In this document: in pieces, positions 18,450-25,473 of the stretch
Numbering within the stretch: position 1 is the stretch's first letter
Layout of the letters: every line of letters begins with the position of its first letter
NCBI GenBank assembly: GCA_000991575.1
Contig: LBRU01000008.1
Location: 1-41,688, forward strand
DNA from: a candidate division TM6 bacterium GW2011_GWE2_36_25
GTDB taxonomy: Bacteria; Babelota; Babeliae; Babelales; UBA12409
Direction of reading: 5' to 3'
Length of the DNA stretch: 41,688 bases
Program-made: the position numbers and the translations under genes
The notes under the pieces: model-generated
What the model was told of the DNA's origin: nothing
Database searches by the model: none
The model's input: only the letters and a program-made list of their open reading frames with translations

Positions 18450-18866
18450 TTATTTATGCTCTTTACCTTCTGCAGCTTCTTTTTCCCTGATGTTTTTGAC
18501 GAGTTCTTCAACTTTTTCAGGTGTTGGCTCATAAAGATCTATAATATTATTTCCTGGATCTTTGATACTTGCCATAATGCCATGAACAGCCTCAAATGGT
18601 TCTCTAACAAACTCAACACCCTTGGCTTTTAAGTCATCATAAACTTTTTTCACATCGGATACTTCTAAAATAATACCCGTATGACGATCTGGAAGCTCCT
18701 GATCAGTCGGCGCTAAGCCAAGTTTTACATCACCAATATTTAATTCTGCCCATTTTCCTTCTAAATGAAACGTTATTGGAAAGTTAAATTTTTTATAAAA
18801 TTCAACAGCTTTTTCCAAATCTCCTTCCATAAGAATCAACATGCCAACCTTGAAATCATTCTGCAT
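18450..18866 (-). CDS. VOC-superfamily (glyoxalase/bleomycin-resistance-like) protein
   Basis: The 138-residue product has the paired beta-alpha-beta-beta-beta modules of the vicinal oxygen chelate fold. The first half is MLILMEGDLEKAVEFYKKFNF; the second has GIILEVSDVKKVYDDLKAKGVEF and ends with the hallmark IKDPGNNIIDLYEP. Members include glyoxalase I, dioxygenases and resistance proteins, and the substrate cannot be read from this sequence. The C-terminus is a charged helix (EELVKNIREKEAAEG). It is transcribed away from rpe. The ATG has AAGGAC upstream. Confidence 0.85.
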   Translation of the reverse strand: MQNDFKVGMLILMEGDLEKAVEFYKKFNFPITFHLEGKWAELNIGDVKLGLAPTDQELPDRHTGIILEVSDVKKVYDDLKAKGVEFVREPFEAVHGIMASIKDPGNNIIDLYEPTPEKVEELVKNIREKEAAEGKEHK

Positions 18867-18998
18867 CGTTCAAGTCCTTCTTTTTTAAAAGCATTGCAGA
18901 CATTATTTTATCATATTTAATGCAAGGTGAAAAGCAAAGCGATTTTTACAATTTTATTTTTAATCCTTGTAGTATTTTAAAAATTTTATTGCATATTA

Positions 18999-19027
18999 TT
19001 GATTTTTATTTTTTTTACATATATACT
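18999..19027 (+). promoter_or_regulatory. Sigma-70-type promoter of rpe
   Basis: TTGATT (18999-19004), 17 bases, then TATACT (19022-19027). Transcription would begin about 33 nt before the rpe ATG, which has a GGGG ribosome-binding motif. Confidence 0.6.
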
Positions 19028-19065
19028 GGTTTGCAATATGAGGTTAATACAAATAGGGGTTAAAA

Positions 19066-19722
19066 ATGATTAAATTATTTCCTTCTTTAATGTCTGCAAA
19101 TATTTTAGAGCTAAAAGAGGAAATCGCAAAGTTAGAGCCATATTCTGATGGTTTCCATCTGGATATAATGGACTTTCACTTTGTACCAAATCTTACATTT
19201 GGCCCCAATGTTATTAATGCCATTGCAAAGGCCTCATCCAAAGCGCCATTTGTTCATCTCATGGTTGAATACCCAGAAAAAATGGTAGATTTTCTTCAGC
19301 TACCAGAAAATTCTATTATAGCTTTTCATAAAACGAGTACCCCAAAACCGACTAACCTCATAAAAACTATTCATAAAAAAGGATGGCTTGCAAGTATTGC
19401 GTTAGATCCCGATGAATCAATTGAAAATGTCACGCCGATCTTACATGAGCTTGATCAGGTTCTTGTAATGTCAGTCAGACCAGGGTTTGCTGGACAAGAA
19501 TTCATTCCGCAAACATTGGATAAAGTTAAAAAATTAAAAACCTATCGTAAAAAAAATAAATTAAATTTCAGAATTGCTATCGACGGGGGCATCAACGAAA
19601 AAATTTTACCAGAAGTTGTTAAAGCAGGCGCTGATGATATTGCCATGGCCTCGGCAATATTTAAAGCCAAAGATCCCGTCAAAGAACTTAAAAAATTAAG
19701 AAAAATCGCAAAAGAATCATAA
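19066..19722 (+). CDS. rpe: Ribulose-phosphate 3-epimerase
   Basis: Rpe interconverts ribulose 5-phosphate and xylulose 5-phosphate in the pentose phosphate pathway. The 218-residue TIM barrel carries the expected metal and catalytic residues: His31 and Asp33 in GFHLDIMDFHFVPN, His64 in FVHLMVE, and Asp173 in AIDGGIN. The phosphate-binding strand reads MSVRPGFAGQEF, where most enzymes have SVNPGFGGQ; an Arg replaces the Asn. ADDIAMASAIF precedes the end. It stands alone between its own promoter and terminator. Confidence 0.93.
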   Translation: MIKLFPSLMSANILELKEEIAKLEPYSDGFHLDIMDFHFVPNLTFGPNVINAIAKASSKAPFVHLMVEYPEKMVDFLQLPENSIIAFHKTSTPKPTNLIKTIHKKGWLASIALDPDESIENVTPILHELDQVLVMSVRPGFAGQEFIPQTLDKVKKLKTYRKKNKLNFRIAIDGGINEKILPEVVKAGADDIAMASAIFKAKDPVKELKKLRKIAKES

Positions 19723-19745
19723 AAAACCCTACGGGGAAATGGAGG

Positions 19746-19790
19746 CAGCGCTCGCTATCATCTTTATGATGAACCGAGCGCTCTTTTTTT
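19746..19790. terminator. Intrinsic terminator after rpe
   Basis: AGCGCTCG (19747-19754) pairs perfectly with CGAGCGCT (19775-19782), with an inner ATCAT/ATGAT extension, and is followed by T8 on the plus strand. It also directly abuts the stop of a minus-strand remnant. Confidence 0.85.
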
Positions 19791-19975
19791 TAACCTAACC
19801 ACTCATCAGAGATGCGCATCCGTAAATTATCAGCTTTTTCATACATTAGATAGGTTGCATAGTTCCCGTAACTCTGATCACCCTTCTCGGCATATCTTAT
19901 TATATTAATAAAAAATTCTTGATATTTCAATTTGAAATATTCTAAGATGGAGCTAATAATAAAAAAAGGGGAGAA
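19790..19975 (-). pseudogene. Unrecognised gene remnant opposite the ankyrin-gene promoter
   Basis: An open minus-strand frame of about 60 codons has a strongly protein-like C-terminal half: EFFINIIRYAEKGDQSYGNY, then LMYEKADNLRMRISDEWLG and stop. It has no good start: a TAG closes it near the ankyrin ATG, and the only in-frame ATGs are far in. A hairpin follows its stop. I take it to be the 3-prime end of a lost gene. The family is not recognised. Confidence 0.35.
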
Positions 19976-19977
19976 AA

Positions 19978-20736
19978 ATGAAAAAAATATCTATTTTTAT
20001 ATTGCTTACATCTTTAACCATAATACTTCAAGCTGATTTGCCCAAAGGTGAAAAACTTCGTTCTGAGAAATGTTATGAAGAAGGACTTATTCCGGATAAA
20101 TATGTCGACAAATCTGATGCAGCTGGTTATACAGCATTAATGAATGCCGTATCGAGCGGAGATAGTGCTTTGGTACAAAAATTAATTGATTGTGGTGCAA
20201 ATGTTAAAAAGGCTAATAGTTACACCGGTCAAACGCCCTTAATGTTTGCAACGGAAAAAAATTATCCTAAAATTGTAAACCTGCTGATTGACAATGGTGC
20301 AAACATTAATTTTAGGGACAAAGAGGGGGGGACAGCATTACTAAATGCTGCACTCACCCAAAACTTTGCCTTAGTGCGATTGTTAATTGAAAAAGGCGCA
20401 GATATTAATCAAGCTAATAAAAAAGGTGAAACACCCCTCATGTTTGCTGCGGCTAGAAATTTGGAAATTGCAAGATACCTCATTGAAAAAGGAGCTGACA
20501 CCAACGCGGCCGATTCTGAAGGATTCACCCCACTCATGATCGCTACCCTCGAAGATAAACCCAAAGTAGTGACTTTACTTCTTGATAAAGGTGCAAATCC
20601 TTCTCTTGTTAACAAGAAAGGCAAAACTGCCTTAGATTTAACCTCAATACGAATTAACCGTTGGACTAAAGTAGAACGCCCGGGAATAGCACGATTACTT
20701 GAAAATTATATCGAAAAGGAAAAAATCAGTTCATAA
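19978..20736 (+). CDS. Secreted ankyrin-repeat protein
   Basis: The 252-residue product has a signal peptide (MKKISIFILLTSLTIILQADLP) and about six ankyrin repeats from residue 45 to the C-terminus. Each has the GxTALMxAxxxxxxxxVxxLIxxGANxxxxxxxG pattern (GYTALMNAV, GQTPLMFAT, GTALLNAAL, GETPLMFAA, GFTPLMIAT, GKTALDL). Ankyrin repeats bind proteins. With an export signal, this is a candidate host-directed or periplasmic scaffold. GGGGAG precedes the ATG. A weak promoter TTGATA-18-TAAGAT lies at 19919-19948. The gene converges on cysM across a palindromic repeat. Confidence 0.88.
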   Translation: MKKISIFILLTSLTIILQADLPKGEKLRSEKCYEEGLIPDKYVDKSDAAGYTALMNAVSSGDSALVQKLIDCGANVKKANSYTGQTPLMFATEKNYPKIVNLLIDNGANINFRDKEGGTALLNAALTQNFALVRLLIEKGADINQANKKGETPLMFAAARNLEIARYLIEKGADTNAADSEGFTPLMIATLEDKPKVVTLLLDKGANPSLVNKKGKTALDLTSIRINRWTKVERPGIARLLENYIEKEKISS

Positions 20737-20753
20737 GAGTTTGTTTTAATAAA

Positions 20754-20870
20754 AAAGAGCGTTCGATAAAACCATTCGACTCACTTTTCTCTCCGCTCCA
20801 AGTTCGCTCATAGCGACGCTTTGCTTTTATTTTCATTAACAAAATATTTCAAAGTTTATTATCGAAACTC
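20754..20870. repeat. MITE-like palindromic repeat, copy A3
   Basis: Near-identical inverse complement of 7726-7844, including the shared end AAAGAGCGTTCGATAAAACC. It lies between the convergent ankyrin and cysM stops. Confidence 0.75.
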
Positions 20871-20878
20871 ACGTTATT

Positions 20879-21784
20879 TTAGGCAAACAGAGCAGTACTG
20901 ACATAACGATCACCACGATCAGGAAAAACAGTCACGACAACCCCTTCTTTCAACTGTTCTGCCACTTTAATTGCTCCCCATAATGCCGCGCCACTTGATA
21001 TGCCAACAGAAACTCCTTCTTTTTTAAAAATATCACGCGCTAATTCAAAAGCTGTTTCATCATCAGCCAAATGTAAAACCTCATCTAACCTTTCTTCATC
21101 ATAGATTGAAGGAGTATAGGCTTTCATATTGCGCAATCCCTGTATTTTTGATCCTTCTTTTGGCTCAACACCGATAATTTTAATTGAAGAATTGTATTCT
21201 TTTAATCGACGCCCAACACCCATCAATGTACCTCCAGTACCCATGCCGGCAACAAAATGTGTGAGATATGGTACATCGTGGAGTACTTCAGAACCGGTTG
21301 TTTCATAGTGAGCCATCACATTAGCATTATTATTAAATTGATCGAGCATGAGAAAACGATGTGCTTCTTTTTTGATAATTTCACGAGCAACTTCAATAGC
21401 ATAGTTGGTTCCCTTTGGCCCATCGGTTAAAATAAGTTTCGCCCCATACATTTGCAATAATTTGCGACGTTCTAAGCTGACACTTTCAGGAATAACAGCA
21501 GTAAATTTATAGCCAAGAGCCGCCGCAATCATCGCAATACCAATCCCCATATTGCCACTGGTAGGCTCAAGAATCTCTTTAGTGCCCACTAACTTTTTAT
21601 CAATCGCATCAAAAATCATTGCACGCGCGACACGATCTTTTACTGACCCACCAGGATTTGTCCCCTCTAATTTTGCCATAATTTTCACGCGTGGATGAGG
21701 CGAATAACGTTTTAATTCAATTAACGGCGTATTACCAATTATTTGAAAAATAGTTTTTTGAGAAACAGCATTTTGAATGTTCAT
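20879..21784 (-). CDS. cysM: Cysteine synthase, CysM-type (O-phosphoserine sulfhydrylase candidate)
   Basis: This PLP fold-type II enzyme replaces the activated hydroxyl of an O-substituted serine with sulfide to make cysteine. In the 301-residue product, Lys49 (NPGGSVKDR) is the predicted PLP lysine, and PTSGNMGIGIAM binds the substrate. GMGTGGTLMGVGR binds the PLP phosphate. SLERRKLLQMYGAKLIL and the end FPDRGDRYVST favour the CysM branch over CysK. Three ATGs occur in tandem; the third has AAAAGG at the best spacing. The serK-like gene ends five bases upstream of the first ATG, so they form one operon. That pairing makes O-phosphoserine the likely substrate, but the specificity is inferred. 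Confidence 0.9.
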   Translation of the reverse strand: MNIQNAVSQKTIFQIIGNTPLIELKRYSPHPRVKIMAKLEGTNPGGSVKDRVARAMIFDAIDKKLVGTKEILEPTSGNMGIGIAMIAAALGYKFTAVIPESVSLERRKLLQMYGAKLILTDGPKGTNYAIEVAREIIKKEAHRFLMLDQFNNNANVMAHYETTGSEVLHDVPYLTHFVAGMGTGGTLMGVGRRLKEYNSSIKIIGVEPKEGSKIQGLRNMKAYTPSIYDEERLDEVLHLADDETAFELARDIFKKEGVSVGISSGAALWGAIKVAEQLKEGVVVTVFPDRGDRYVSTALFA

Positions 21785-21795
21785 CATCATCCTTT

Positions 21796-22189
21796 TTATT
21801 TTAAAAAAATTAACGGAATTTTAAGACCTGTCGGCCTATCTAAAATAAGATGTTTCGACGTTTTTGGACGCAACAATTTTCCAGAAAGTCCCGCATTAAC
21901 AACAATTTTTTTTGTTATGCATTCGCCGACACGCCAGGCACCTACCTGGATTGCATCTTGCCCATAGTCTACAAAAATACACCGGGACAAAAGACATACC
22001 TAAAAGCTGCAAGATTTTATAACGATGATGACCATCAAGAATAATCATCGTCCCCTTATCAACGATTACCGGATCATTGATAAAACCATCTTTAGCAATT
22101 TGATGCCCCAATTTTTTAACATGTTTTTTAATAATTCTTTCATGCGGCTTCAAATGATCTTTATTTATAACAAAAACCCGATTATGCAC
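21796..22189 (-). pseudogene. SerK-like (ParB/SbnI-type) serine kinase, frameshifted
   Basis: Two overlapping frames together encode one protein of about 130 residues. The first part has the ParB/SerK core: LKPHERI with Glu17 (the position of the catalytic Glu in SerK and SbnI), VIVDKGTMIILDGHHRYKIL with DGHHR at 52-56, and VPVYF. The second continues VDYGQDAIQV and ends in the family signature LRPKTSKHLIL. Removing one base from an A5 run (plus strand, 21973-21977) joins them exactly. SerK phosphorylates free serine to O-phosphoserine. The start is GTG with AGGG eight bases upstream. The break could be a sequencing error, a slippage site or a true mutation. cysM follows in the same operon. 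Confidence 0.72.
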
Positions 22190-22217
22190 TGAAATATCCC
22201 TTTTCTTCTTTCACAAT

Positions 22218-22246
22218 AAAAAACCTCCCGAAATTGGGAGGCTTTT
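22218..22246 (-). terminator. Attenuator terminator of the serK-like/cysM operon
   Basis: On the minus strand, AAAAGCCTCCC pairs with GGGAGGTTTTT (11 bp including one G-U), ending in T6. It lies 28 bp upstream of the serK-like GTG, too close for a promoter to fit between them. Transcription of the operon must therefore pass through it. Confidence 0.8.
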
Positions 22247-22269
22247 ACAAATTCATATGCTCTGAAATG

Positions 22270-22341
22270 TTAAATAGCATCCTCCCACCAATGTTTATTG
22301 GATCTACAACAACAGGTAGGATTTTTTGTATTTAACATCAT
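22270..22341 (-). CDS. Putative Cys-codon leader peptide
   Basis: This 23-codon frame (ATG ATG ... TAA) encodes MMLNTKNPTCCCRSNKHW and five more residues. Codons 10-12 are TGT TGT TGT. It ends 24 bases before the terminator stem, upstream of the serK-like/cysM operon. Its own ribosome binding site is weak (GAAAG). A six-codon frame with a good AGGA site (22365-22341 region) ends in an ATGA overlap with its start, which could couple translation. The alternative is the 3-prime end of a lost gene, since the frame is open for 13 more codons upstream. The three Cys codons before cysteine genes favour a leader. Confidence 0.55.
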   Translation of the reverse strand: MMLNTKNPTCCCRSNKHWWEDAI

Positions 22342-22478
22342 ACTTTCATCATATGCATCAGATCCTAAAAAATCAATTTTTTATAATTTTAATCTTTCTA
22401 TTGGCTTCTTCTTTTCTCAAGAATTCAAGATGAATCAAGGCTATCTCTTAAGACAATACCATTTTGTTTTTTTTCAAT

Positions 22479-22506
22479 TTGACATTTTCTTTTTTTAATA
22501 TATAAT
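22479..22506 (+). promoter_or_regulatory. Consensus sigma-70 promoter of the ankyrin gene
   Basis: TTGACA (22479-22484), 16 bases, then TATAAT (22501-22506): both hexamers match the consensus exactly. The start would be near 22513, about 38 nt before the ankyrin ATG. Confidence 0.8.
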
Positions 22507-22550
22507 GAAATCAGGTCTTTTTATTACAAAAAAACAATATTGGAGGTTGT

Positions 22551-24161
22551 ATGTATAAAAAATTAATTCTTTCACTTTTAGCATTGACAGGACTTTTTAG
22601 TTTAAATGCCATGGAAGAAAGGATCCCTGATTTAAATGAAGAACTTAAATCAGTTATTATTCACCTGAGAGAGTCAGATGATTCAGCAAGAACATTTGAT
22701 TTCATACAGAATCTTATTGAACATGGTGCCGATATAAATATGAGTGATGATCAAGGAAACAACTTATTAATGCAAGCGATTAAAGAGGGAAACCACTTTG
22801 CTGTAGAAACCTTAATTCGCTGTGGCGCTGATGTTAATTGGGTTAATCAAACTATTGAAAGAGAAAACCCTGTATTTTGGGCCATTAAATATGATCAACC
22901 AAAAATTCTTGAATTGCTGATCAACAGAGGGGCTGATATTTACAGCGAACGAGAAGAAGACTATGACACACCGTTAACCTATGCCCTTCATCATAAAAAA
23001 TTTGATATGGCCCGTTTACTTATTAATAGAGGAGCATTTTTATATGGAAATGACGATAATGGAGACTCTCCTCTTATTTCGGCAATATTACATAAACAAA
23101 CAAATATCGTAGAATTATTGATTGAAAAAGGTGTTGATATTAATGAACCAGATCATCTAGGAAACACTCCTTTAATGTATGCAGCAGATGCACCTTCACT
23201 TGAAATTGTACAATTATTAGTCAACCATAATGCAAACCTCAATGCTCAATCTAGTGATATTTATTTCGCTGCAACCGTTACAGAATTTGCTGCGGGCATT
23301 CTACATTGTGAAGAACGAGCAACAAACCCTCATTATCGATTAAAAGAACATTTAAAAACTGAAAATGAACGAATCGCAATCCTCACCTGGCTTTTTGATG
23401 TTAAACACCTACCAGTTGACACTCCAATGGCAAGCAGAACCGCTCTAAGCTGTGCCGTTGAATTAGGATTCAAACGTGTAACAGAATTTCTCATTGAAAA
23501 AGGTGCAAATATTAATGCCATTGATCCATTTGATGTATCAGTTTGGCATAATGCAATGAAATATGATAAAAACAGTAAAATCATTAATTTTTTAATTGAA
23601 AAAGAAATCATATATAATGCTCGTGAATCTTTAATCAACGCTGCAGCACATGGGAATTACAAAATCGTAAAGGTTCTTCTTGATCACGAAGCATCCCTTT
23701 TAGAAAGAAATGCTGAAGGCAACCTAGAAGCTCCTGCGTTATTTGCCGCAATAAGAGGTTTTTCTTCCATGCGCGCATTACACGTCCTTTTAGACCATGT
23801 AGAAAAACTTTTGAGAAATGGAACGGAAGATGCTGCAGAAATAGATACTATTCTTACCAGCGCGCTCAATGCTCTACAATTTTCACTCCATAGAGATCGA
23901 AAAATACAAGGAAAAGAAATTGAAAAATTTCATTACGTATTTGAAGAATTTTATCGTTTATTATGTCGCAATCCTCATCTATTACCTCAATTAAGGCATG
24001 CCTGTCTTATTTTCCCCACACAGACAACTTTTTCAGGAAGAGCAGATGGTTTCGGTAACGCAGTAACTATCGAACTAGGACGCACAAGCTTCCAAAAAAT
24101 TCTACGTATGTCTAATTTTGGAAAAATGATTTCTACCCTCAGAAAAAATATATTAGGATAA
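22551..24161 (+). CDS. Secreted multi-ankyrin-repeat protein
   Basis: The 536-residue product has a signal peptide (MYKKLILSLLALTGLFSLNA) and then ankyrin repeats from about residue 45 to 390. Examples are NLIEHGADINMSDDQGNNLL, ELLINRGADIYSE, LLIEKGVDINEPDHLGNTPL and FLIEKGANINAID. The last 130 residues are helical and not repeat-like. They include a Cys (NALQFSLHRDRK and beyond) and end in a basic tail. Ankyrin arrays bind proteins, and with export signals they are common effector candidates in intracellular bacteria. TGGAGG precedes the ATG, and a perfect-consensus promoter drives it. The next gene starts 12 bp downstream, so the two are probably co-transcribed and may act together. Confidence 0.9.
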   Translation: MYKKLILSLLALTGLFSLNAMEERIPDLNEELKSVIIHLRESDDSARTFDFIQNLIEHGADINMSDDQGNNLLMQAIKEGNHFAVETLIRCGADVNWVNQTIERENPVFWAIKYDQPKILELLINRGADIYSEREEDYDTPLTYALHHKKFDMARLLINRGAFLYGNDDNGDSPLISAILHKQTNIVELLIEKGVDINEPDHLGNTPLMYAADAPSLEIVQLLVNHNANLNAQSSDIYFAATVTEFAAGILHCEERATNPHYRLKEHLKTENERIAILTWLFDVKHLPVDTPMASRTALSCAVELGFKRVTEFLIEKGANINAIDPFDVSVWHNAMKYDKNSKIINFLIEKEIIYNARESLINAAAHGNYKIVKVLLDHEASLLERNAEGNLEAPALFAAIRGFSSMRALHVLLDHVEKLLRNGTEDAAEIDTILTSALNALQFSLHRDRKIQGKEIEKFHYVFEEFYRLLCRNPHLLPQLRHACLIFPTQTTFSGRADGFGNAVTIELGRTSFQKILRMSNFGKMISTLRKNILG

Positions 24162-24173
24162 GAAAGGATATTT

Positions 24174-25328
24174 ATGAAAAAAGTTTTTCTTCCCATCATT
24201 TCATTAGTTTTATATTCAACATGTTTTTCAATGGATCAAAAAATAACTGAACCTTATACACTAGGATGGAGTGCACGTCATCATAAAATTGCTAAAATAT
24301 TAACATTAGGTTTATATAATCCTACCTATTTAGATAAACTTCTAGCTGATCCTCTGGCCTCTCTATTGTATGGTTATGAAGTTGACAAAAAATTTAAGAA
24401 CGCATTATTAACCGAAAAAAAAATTGAGGATAAACCAGTAGGTGAATGGCGACACATAATAGGTGAAACTATCAATGATTTAAAAAAGGAAGCACCCCTT
24501 TTTTTATTGGGTGAATGTACATGTGAAGACTGGGGACCTTGTATTTTAAGTAGAAGCTTTGATCCTCATTGTCGCTCTGCCTACGAAGAGGACATTGTGC
24601 ACGCTCTCCTGGAACGATTGAAAAGTGGGCCTGCACATTATGTAGGTTTCGGAACAGGCGGTATGTTTCAAGATTTTCTTATTATATTGAAAACTTTAAT
24701 ACAAAGTCCAGATGCCTCTTTATCAATACATCTTATTGATCACAAACATACCCCATATGTAGCAGCGCGTGAATTCATAGGGGATGGTCGAGAGATAAAC
24801 CCTTATTCACATATTGACCCATCACTTGTATTAGAAAAATTGAAAGAAAAAGCCAAAGAAGAATGGGGCGGTGCAAGATTTAAGGATGATGTAATTGAAG
24901 GGGAATTGACATCTGAATGCCTTATCATAGAAGAACGAACAAAGCAATTTATTACTTATTTAGAACAAACATTCCCACATGCAACGTTACAACTTTTTAT
25001 TCATAATAATGTTGATAGTTATTTGTCCTTTATCAAAGAAAATCATCTTACTCCTCCTGATGTAATAACAGCAGTAGATATACAAGATGAGATGAGCTAT
25101 CTAGCGAATGGACCCTATGAGTATGGCTGTTTATGTTACCATTCTTTGATGTTAAATCCTGATTCTTATAACTGTTGGTTGGCTAAATGGGAAAATCCAT
25201 CTCATCGTGGAAAAATGAGTAAGGGTTTTATAAAAAATAGGTTAGACTCCCAAACTGACAGTATAGAATCAAACATTGAAATTGATGGCGAAACCCACAA
25301 AATGTATGCACAACGCATTGAATTTTAA
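24174..25328 (+). CDS. Secreted protein with methyltransferase-like Rossmann motifs
   Basis: I do not recognise the family of this 384-residue product. It starts with a signal peptide (MKKVFLPIISLVLYSTCFSM). The central part has HYVGFGTGGMFQDFLI, resembling the glycine-rich SAM-binding motif I. IHLIDHK follows about 40 residues later, with an acidic residue ending a strand as in motif II, and then PPDVITAVDIQDEMSY. These match a class I methyltransferase order only loosely. Several cysteines occur (GECTCEDWGPC, YGCLCYHS). The gene is 12 bp behind the ankyrin gene with an AAAGGA site, so it likely shares its promoter. Methyltransferase activity is inference; an exported enzyme would need host SAM. 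Confidence 0.6.
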   Translation: MKKVFLPIISLVLYSTCFSMDQKITEPYTLGWSARHHKIAKILTLGLYNPTYLDKLLADPLASLLYGYEVDKKFKNALLTEKKIEDKPVGEWRHIIGETINDLKKEAPLFLLGECTCEDWGPCILSRSFDPHCRSAYEEDIVHALLERLKSGPAHYVGFGTGGMFQDFLIILKTLIQSPDASLSIHLIDHKHTPYVAAREFIGDGREINPYSHIDPSLVLEKLKEKAKEEWGGARFKDDVIEGELTSECLIIEERTKQFITYLEQTFPHATLQLFIHNNVDSYLSFIKENHLTPPDVITAVDIQDEMSYLANGPYEYGCLCYHSLMLNPDSYNCWLAKWENPSHRGKMSKGFIKNRLDSQTDSIESNIEIDGETHKMYAQRIEF

Positions 25329-25410
25329 TTATGTAAATTTAATTTTACAATTGGAAGAAACCCAAACATTCATTTTGGGTAACTTTACTCCACCTATCGC
25401 GCAATACTAA

Positions 25411-25442
25411 TAAAAACGCCCTGATTAACCAGGGCGTTTTTA
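25411..25442. terminator. Bidirectional intrinsic terminator
   Basis: Perfect stem AAAAACGCCCTG / CAGGGCGTTTTT with a short loop, flanked by A and T tracts. It lies between the convergent secreted-protein gene and glmS. Confidence 0.88.
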
Positions 25443-25473
25443 TTATTCTAAATTAAACCAACTGAATCTAAAA

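Larger units (their letters stand above)
22218..22341 (-). promoter_or_regulatory. Transcription attenuator with alternative pairings (Cys-responsive)
   Basis: Segment 1, TCCTACC (22321-22315), overlaps the codons just before the Cys triplet. It pairs with segment 2, GGTGGGA (22289-22283). Segment 2, as TGGGAGG (22287-22281), also pairs perfectly with segment 3, CCTCCCA (22241-22235). Segment 3 pairs with segment 4, GGGAGG (22229-22224), to make the terminator. A ribosome stalled on TGT codons would cover segment 1 and free segment 2 to block the terminator. One that reaches the TAA would cover segment 2. A -10-like TAAAAT (22391-22386) may start the leader, but its -35 is not clear. Confidence 0.65.

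Noticed and set aside
22218-22341. T-box or SAM riboswitch before the cysteine genes
   Set aside because: I find no T-box GGGUGG-NACC-type sequence and no SAM-I core motif. The Cys-codon run and alternative pairings explain the terminator better.
22298-22498. A plus-strand frame of 66 codons before the ankyrin gene
   Set aside because: The translation is low in protein character (Phe-rich), has no ribosome binding site, and runs through the ankyrin promoter and opposite the cysteine leader.
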